Part shown: piece by piece, positions 8,594 to 13,249 of the stretch
How positions within the stretch are numbered: the first letter of the stretch is position 1
Layout of the letters: the number at the start of each line of letters is the position of its first letter
Program-made: the position numbers and the translations under genes
Notes under the pieces: generated by a model
The model's database searches: none
What the model was told of the DNA's origin: nothing
The model's input: the letters and a program-made list of their open reading frames with translations, nothing else
Source of the DNA: Paracamarosporium sp. OC-R06-R3
Lineage: Eukaryota; Ascomycota; Dothideomycetes; Pleosporales; Didymosphaeriaceae
Direction: 5' to 3'
Length of the DNA: 13,249 nucleotides
NCBI GenBank assembly: GCA_019828545.1
Contig: JACVRA010000656.1
Coordinates: forward strand, 1-13,249

Positions 8594-8762
8594 TTATTCA
8601 AAAAGTGCCTTAGAATTCAAGGCGACGTGAACTCTTTCTAAATACATATACGCCTTCGAGAAGATAATAATCTTAAGTTGTCTTACCTGCCTCATAGACT
8701 TGCATGCTCAACAGACGACTTATCGTCAAATCGCACCGAAAGCCTGGAAAAAAGCTGAACAT
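8594..8762 (-). other. Possible spliced micro-ORF (39 aa), very uncertain
   Basis: On the minus strand an ATG at 8762 with A at -3 opens MFSFFPGFRCDLTISRLLSM. After 25 codons plus one base it meets GCAG|GTAAGA at 8687/8686, a good fungal donor. An acceptor TATTTAG at 8638 would close a 49-nt intron and join in frame to 13 more codons ending in TAA at 8596-8594. There is no good branch-site consensus in the intron, and I know no matching protein. It is listed only because the donor and the intron length fit the other genes here. Confidence 0.12.
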
Positions 8763-9355
8763 GATCGACTTTCCTTCTTTGGATTGGAGATAATAAGCTT
8801 AATAGTATGATGTTGATACAATGCATTGCGAAAGAAAGGATTAGCACTCTGCAAGTTAAGGTGGCTCTAAAAGACTGGATCTCAACTGAGGGTTATGAGT
8901 GAGCTTTGCGTCAGCTGTCTTCCTAAAAGGCTAACCATTGCCCTTGCCTTTTGGTCCTGAAGTGTCCCCTTAAGCGTTTCACTGTCATCGCCTGTTTTGT
9001 CCGGTGTCATTACGAACGCAAGTTAAAACCAAACGATTTCTTCACTGGCCATCGCCATTGGGTCTATATAGGTGTTGTTGAACTAAATGTATTGTTATGC
9101 TTATGCGGTATATATTATTATGATGCCATTCCAAACCTGACTACAGCTCTAACCCCAGTTTTCCCAGCTTCCATGATTTTGCGTGTCCGGCATACGTGAA
9201 TGTTTGCGCTTAAACCTAAAGTATCAACGTCTTCATCGCGTCACATCCTGTTCTACCCATGCAAGATCATTATGCACAAGTGTAAGGACATCAATATGTT
9301 TTTCTATTTCATGTCGTGTTTATCCAAAACCCACAACACGGCCCAGGACCTCATC
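8763..9355. other. Spacer downstream of the RG-protein gene
   Basis: AT-leaning sequence with no supported gene. The part next to 9356 is presumably the 3' untranslated region of the minus-strand RG-protein gene; on that strand a TATATA-rich segment around 9108-9122 could serve as an efficiency element for polyadenylation. An 82-codon plus-strand frame at 8951-9199 has no recognisable content. Confidence 0.4.
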
Positions 9356-10798
9356 CTACGAGTCATCCACTTGATCTGCCCAGCTACTTCCCGCCATCGG
9401 GGATGGCAAACCAAATGACTCCTGTTTCTTGATACCGGGGCGGTCAGGTTCAGTAGTCTTGATATCTTCGGTCTTGGTGCGGATAGGGAAGTCGATCTTC
9501 TTGGGTGCCTCACCATCTGTCTTTGTGGCGGTGGTGGATGCGGAGGGAAGTTCAGGGAAATCGGATGCTGAGGGTGGTTGTTGGGCCTCGGGCGCTTTCT
9601 TTGCAGGGCCTTGGTGATCGCCGCGACCGCCTCTACCACCCCGCGCACCGCGTCCTCGGCCCCGTCCACGAGGCGTGGAATGATTATCCTGCTCTTGCTG
9701 CGGTTGGACTGCATCTCCTACGGTCCTTGTAACCCCTGATACGCCTCCGTGTGCACCCCTCGCAGCGCCTCGCCGTCGTTCTTCACCGGTTCCTTCGAAA
9801 CCACCCTCTTTCTCCAAGTCCCACTCTCTACCACCAAGCGCGTCAAGCTTTCGCTGTCTGTTCCTCTCCCGCTCGCCCATCATTTGTTGCCTGTTTTGAC
9901 GCTCTGCCTTCTGCCTCTCTGCCTGCTGCTTCTTGCGCTCGGCATTCTTTTGTGCAGCAAGTGCTTCGCGGGCCTCGAAGTTGGCGGCATCAGCTTCAGA
10001 GCGGGCGTGCGCGCTAGCCAGAGCTTCGTTTTTGGCCTTCATCGCTGCGAGCTTAGCATTGATTTCTGCATCAGTGAGGCGAGCGCGGGGTGTTCCACCG
10101 GTGAGGGTGCGATCGCCGCGGACAGACTTCGGCTCTTTGGGTGCAGCGGGTGTAGCTGGTGCTTCAGTGGCGTTCGCGAGAGTTGGAGTTGCAGTAGTAG
10201 CAACAGCAGCATCTGTCGCTGCTTCGCCGCTGTTCGCGTCCTTCTCTTGCGCTGGCTTCCCCTTGGGCTCCCGCACTTCTTGTGCTTGACTGCCGCCGCG
10301 TCCCCGCCCACGACCTCTGCCTCTTCCTCGCCCTCTACCACCTCGGTCGCCATTCGTAGCGCCGCGCGGCGCATATTGCGACTGGCCTGGTGTGATCGCT
10401 GGTGCCGTTGTGTCAGGTACCGGTTCTGGCGGTGGTGTTTCTACAGGCGCTTCTTCGACGACAGGCTCGGCGACCGGGGTGAAGTCATCATCAAAGAATA
10501 GGTCGTCTGTGCCAGCTGTCTGCGCGAAGGGGTCGATGGACGTTTCGGCGTAGTTGTAATCGTAGGGCATCTCGGCGGGCTGTCATAGAGTCAACCACTG
10601 TGCATATGCAACGTTGGGAGCTTGGAGGTAGAAAAGCAATTATGTAACTGTACATACGGGTGGTGGCGCATGCGTTTCCGCAGGTGGTGGGTCAACAACT
10701 TTCGGCTCCGGAGCTGCAGGTGCCTCTGGTTGCTTCGAGGGCGGCGCTGCGTCGGCGGGCTTCTCTTCGGGCTTGGGAGCCCATCTCGACGAATACAT
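9356..10798 (-). CDS. RG/RGG-repeat putative RNA-binding protein (454 aa, two exons)
   Basis: Exon 1 is 10798-10658 (47 codons) and exon 2 is 10579-9356; the 78-nt intron 10657-10580 has GTATGT, a TTGAC-type branch site and GACAG, and joins in phase 0. The start MYSSRWAPKP has A at -3. Order of segments: Pro/Ala-rich N terminus (about 1-50), an acidic patch TDDLFFDDDF (about 71-80), a first RG array (about 126-143), a long charged Ala/Lys/Glu/Gln helix (about 213-290) with the block RKLDALGGREWDLEKEGGF at its end, a second RGRGRGRGARGGRGGRG array (351-367), the motif SASDFPELPS (384-393) and a C-terminal SSWADQVDDS. It has no membrane segment or RRM. RG arrays usually bind RNA and are arginine-methylated, so a cytoplasmic mRNA- or ribosome-associated role is likely; that is inference. 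It resembles a conserved Pezizomycotina family without a characterised function that I can name. It lacks the conserved block of Stm1/SERBP1 proteins. A further 5'-leader intron is possible (GTAAAC 10884-10879 to CACAG ending at 10800). Confidence 0.82.
10580..10657 (-). other. Intron 1 of the RG-protein gene
   Basis: On the minus strand the donor GTATGT follows CCACCACCC, and the intron ends GACTCTATGACAG|CCC. It is 78 nt, phase 0. Exon 2 alone has an ATG at 10570, but joining exon 1 adds 50 residues of the same Pro/Ala/Glu-rich style, which supports the spliced model. Confidence 0.78.
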
Positions 10799-11505
10799 GC
10801 TGTGCAAGAATACAGAATAACGTGGCGCAGGATAATGAGCGTTGACGACGTCGCATCTTGTGGTGAATTGCTAGCGAAGTTTACGTGGGTCCCGACGCCG
10901 CTAGGCTCCGCGAGGGATGGCGGGGAAGGAGCTCCCCACGTTTCTGCGTCGTCTTGGCTTTGGGCAACAAGGCGCCATCATCTTCGAGCTTGACATAAAC
11001 TCTGTAGAGTTTGAGTAATACTCCTCACCAAGCAGTCAATGTTCTGCACGTCTAATTGTCCCAGGGTAACTCGAGGTACAACGCGGTGCCAAGTCAATGT
11101 CTCTCTAAAATAGCTCATCCTGTACCAGGAGCTGTGGTCGATTCTTCAGAGAATGGCATCCGAATATATTCACCCCATGAAGCGTCCTTGTTTAGCATGT
11201 GGAGACTTTGGCTTATTCCGTTCACTTCCAGTTTTGCGGAGTTATCCCCGCGTGGACTCGGACTACGTTAACCGGATTACCGTTACTAAACCCACATATA
11301 CAAAGCAAGCGTCTTATAGAATACTGATAGTTCCACAGCGTTCACTTTGTGCTTGACATGTCATTTGCATGAACACGTTCAAATCATCTTCCAGTATCCA
11401 GGTCTAACAAGGGCATACATACTGGTTACCGAAGTCTAGTTAGGATTCAAAACTACGTTTGTGATTGGACCAATTAACGGCATACGCACTCAAGTGCTGA
11501 GTATC
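10799..11505. promoter_or_regulatory. Divergent promoter region, RG protein / dehydrogenase
   Basis: This 707-bp region separates two gene starts pointing away from each other. Near the RG-protein side lie the palindrome CGACGTCG (10846-10853) and a GGGGAAGGAGCTCCCC stem. In the middle, CGGATTACCG (11273-11282) is an inverted CGG pair with 4-bp spacing, a layout used by Zn(II)2Cys6 regulators. Next to the dehydrogenase start, ATTGGACCAAT (11464-11474) puts CCAAT boxes on both strands. Assigning factors is inference. Short open frames in this region (for example 11056-11271) look random. Confidence 0.5.
11464..11474. promoter_or_regulatory. Palindromic CCAAT pair upstream of the dehydrogenase
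   Basis: ATTGGACCAAT is a perfect palindrome around a central A and gives a CCAAT box in both orientations, 31 bp before the ATG at 11506. The CCAAT-binding (Hap) complex is the known reader of this box in fungi. The position is close to the start codon, so it may lie in the leader or mark a very short leader. Confidence 0.4.
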
Positions 11506-12729
11506 ATGAAAGCTGCGCAGTTCTTTGCAGCCCGCGACATTCGCGTAGTAGACATTGCCCCACCAATTCCAAAAGAAAACGAAGCTCTCATTGCTATTGA
11601 ATGGTGTGGTATTTGCGGCTCAGACCTTCATGAATATCTCACCGGTTAGTCCTCCCAGACATTCCCCTATCCTCACTCACACCACCAAGGTCCTACTGCC
11701 GTTCCAACCAAAGAAGCACCACACGCGTTATCGGGAGAACATCTCCCCTTAACAATGGGCCACGAGTTCTGCGGTCGTGTCGTCAGCGCGCCACCCAAGT
11801 CAGGACTCTCCGATGGCCAAGCCGTCATGATCGACCCACGTTTTTACTGTGGCAAATGCTCACGCTGTGCTGCATCGCACACGCACGGGTGCCCGACCAT
11901 GGGTCTAAAAGGTTTTCACGGCGGAGGTGGTGGGTTCTCAGAGATGGTAACAGTTGAAACGAAGCACTGCTATCCTCTGCCAGATTATGTTGACCTGAAT
12001 CTTGCGGCATTGATCGAACCATTAGCCGTGGCATGGCACGCTGTAGCGCTCTGCGACGTTGAAAACTGGCACTCGAAGTCTGTATTGATATTGGGTGGTG
12101 GTCCCATCGGGATCGCACATACCTCTGTTCTCCGCGCACTGGGCTGTCTAAACATTTTCGTTTCCGAGCCGACGTCCACTCGGGCGGCGCAGAACAAGAA
12201 GATTGCGGATCATGTATTTAATCCTAGGACCGAAGACGTCGCCGAACGGTGTCGGAAGCTTACGTTTGGAGAGGGTGTCGACGTGGTATTTGACTGCGCA
12301 GGTGTGCAGAAGGGGCTGGACTCCGGGATGGAAGCGTTGCATTTTCGTGGAGTGTATATGAATGTTGCAATGTGGGAGACTCCTGGAAGTGTCCGACTCT
12401 CAGTATGGAATGCTGGCTAATCTTGTGTAGATGGTCGTGCCGGTCTTGCAACTATTGACGAAGGAGATTTCGTTGAAGGCCAGTGTAACCTATAACGAGC
12501 GTGCTTTCCGGGAAACAGTTGATGCTTTTGCAGCCGGTAAGTTGGGAGTTTTTGTTCGGGCCTTATAACTGACGGTGAATTAGGCCGTTTCAAAGGTCTT
12601 GATGATATGGTGACGTCTCGTATACATATTGACGACATCATTGAGAAGGGTTTCCAAGAGCTGGTCAAGAACAAAGACCATCACATTAAGATCATGGTAA
12701 CACCACAAAGGGAATGCCTCGGGCGATAG
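11506..12729 (+). CDS. Zinc-dependent (R,R)-butanediol dehydrogenase-like oxidoreductase (about 363 aa, four exons)
   Basis: Medium-chain dehydrogenase/reductase that should oxidise a secondary alcohol or diol with NAD (2,3-butanediol/acetoin is the best-matching substrate class; related polyol dehydrogenases are possible). Proposed exons: 11506-11644, 11690-12390, 12431-12536, 12584-12729. Catalytic zinc ligands are Cys37 in WCGICGSDLHEY, His71-Glu72 in MGHEFCG and Glu156 in LIEPLAVAWHA. The structural zinc set is Cys100, 103, 106 and 114. The nucleotide fold has GGGPIG (182-187) followed by FVSEP, where an acidic residue ends the second strand, favouring NAD. The C terminus NKDHHIKIMV is typical of fungal BDH proteins, and the length matches the family (about 350-380). 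The start ATG has A at -3. Introns 1 (45 nt, GTTAGT, CTCAC branch) and 3 (47 nt, GTAAGT, CTGAC branch) are clear. Intron 2 has a defective donor, so the gene may be mis-spliced or inactive (see 12385-12430). No targeting signal is seen; cytosolic is likely. Confidence 0.8.
11645..11689 (+). other. Intron 1 of the dehydrogenase gene
   Basis: ACCG|GTTAGT at the left, CTCAC branch-like sequence in the middle and CCAAG|GT at the right, 45 nt, phase 1. Splicing restores the family reading LTG-PTAVPTKEAPHALSG, whereas reading through meets TAG at once. Confidence 0.8.
12385..12430 (+). other. Intron 2 of the dehydrogenase gene with an aberrant donor
   Basis: The family alignment demands a phase-0 junction after NVAMWETP (codon ending 12384) into MVVPVLQLL (12431). 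The acceptor TGTGTAG and branch GCTAAT (12415-12420) are good. At the expected donor the sequence is GGAAGT where GTAAGT would be normal, one base different. The 46-nt length equals that of its sister introns (45 and 47 nt). A cryptic GT at 12391 would keep the frame with two extra residues (Gly-Ser) and a 40-nt intron; retention runs into TAA at 12418-12420 and truncates at about 289 residues. Confidence 0.6.
12537..12583 (+). other. Intron 3 of the dehydrogenase gene
   Basis: GCCG|GTAAGT donor, AACTGAC branch site (12567-12573) and AATTAG|GCC acceptor, 47 nt, phase 1. Splicing gives FAAGRFKGLDDM, the expected family sequence. Confidence 0.85.
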
Positions 12730-13249
12730 GTTCGCCTGAGATGAGTTTTGTTCGAGCAGAACAACGATAATACCAGATAAGGCACCTTCATACAAAACTG
12801 TGTATTGTTTGTTATGCTGATTCATGCCTGCGTTTATTATCCTCGGCGCGTTGAGAATGCCCAAAAATAGTTCGTGAACAAGGTGAGCTCTGAGAACTAA
12901 TCCACAGTATAGTCGAGTGCCAAACGATGTGGACTATTGCCCCTCTATGATTCTTAGCCTTTTGGAGTCACTGGGACCCTCCCGTTTTCCTAGCACACTG
13001 TTGACTCTTGCTCGCTGTTTTGCGGCAAACCGTAAAGGTGTGTGTCTGGAGATACAAGGTTCAAGCGAGCATATCCTTTAGCACCAGATTTAGCCTTATC
13101 ATCGGTTGCACCCAATTTTTGGAAACACTATCGCGGTATGTTCTGCGAAAGAAGGCACTCGCGGCATTATTCTTCCAACGGTCTCAACTTCGCCGACATC
13201 CAAATTCGTAAATATGACTACCGTATCTCGGCAGTCCGTGCAACGCGTC
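12730..13249. other. Spacer to the right of the dehydrogenase gene
   Basis: It holds the 3' untranslated region of the dehydrogenase gene and further non-coding sequence. No canonical AATAAA follows the stop. A 67-codon plus-strand frame at 13008-13211 has no recognisable content. Nothing else is seen. Confidence 0.45.

Noticed and set aside
9749..10501. 250-codon plus-strand open frame opposite the RG-protein gene.
   Set aside because: Antisense shadow of a strongly biased coding sequence; Ser/Cys/Leu-rich without any motif.
12580..12864. 94-codon minus-strand frame at the 3' end of the dehydrogenase gene.
   Set aside because: It is the antisense of exon 4 plus downstream spacer and has no motif.

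Overview
The window looks like nuclear DNA of a filamentous ascomycete (Pezizomycotina, most likely a dothideomycete). The reasons are intron-split genes with short introns (about 40-85 nt, GTAAGT/GTATGT donors, CTAAC/CTGAC/CTCAC-type branch sites), a small cysteine-rich protein of a type I know only from Pezizomycotina, an RG-rich fungal protein, and long gene-poor spacers. There are no bacterial operons, Shine-Dalgarno sites or prokaryotic promoters. No tRNA, rRNA, CRISPR array or intact transposon was seen.

Layout: 1-802 is very GC-rich spacer that starts with a G-rich minisatellite. On the minus strand, 803-1153 encodes a 116-residue Cys/coiled-coil protein whose 5' leader carries a well-formed 65-nt intron (1182-1246). 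From about 1250 to 9355 there is an 8-kb stretch with no gene I can call. It holds two promoter-like blocks (about 3434-3536 and 8367-8590), a second G-quadruplex motif, several hairpins and, on the minus strand of about 6000-7340, broken open stretches that include a heptad-like coiled coil. I interpret these as a decayed or unrecognised gene. On the minus strand, 9356-10798 encodes a 454-residue RG-repeat protein (two exons). After a 707-bp divergent intergenic region, 11506-12729 on the plus strand encodes a zinc-dependent medium-chain dehydrogenase of the (R,R)-butanediol dehydrogenase type (four exons). The last 520 bp hold no gene I can support.

The three supported genes have no evident shared pathway; only the RG-protein and dehydrogenase genes, which diverge from a common upstream region, could share regulatory DNA. 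The two most informative oddities are the second intron of the dehydrogenase gene, where the family-expected donor reads GGAAGT instead of GTAAGT, and the coding-like relic inside the gene-poor stretch. All homology statements come from recognition by eye; no database search or computed statistic lies behind them.
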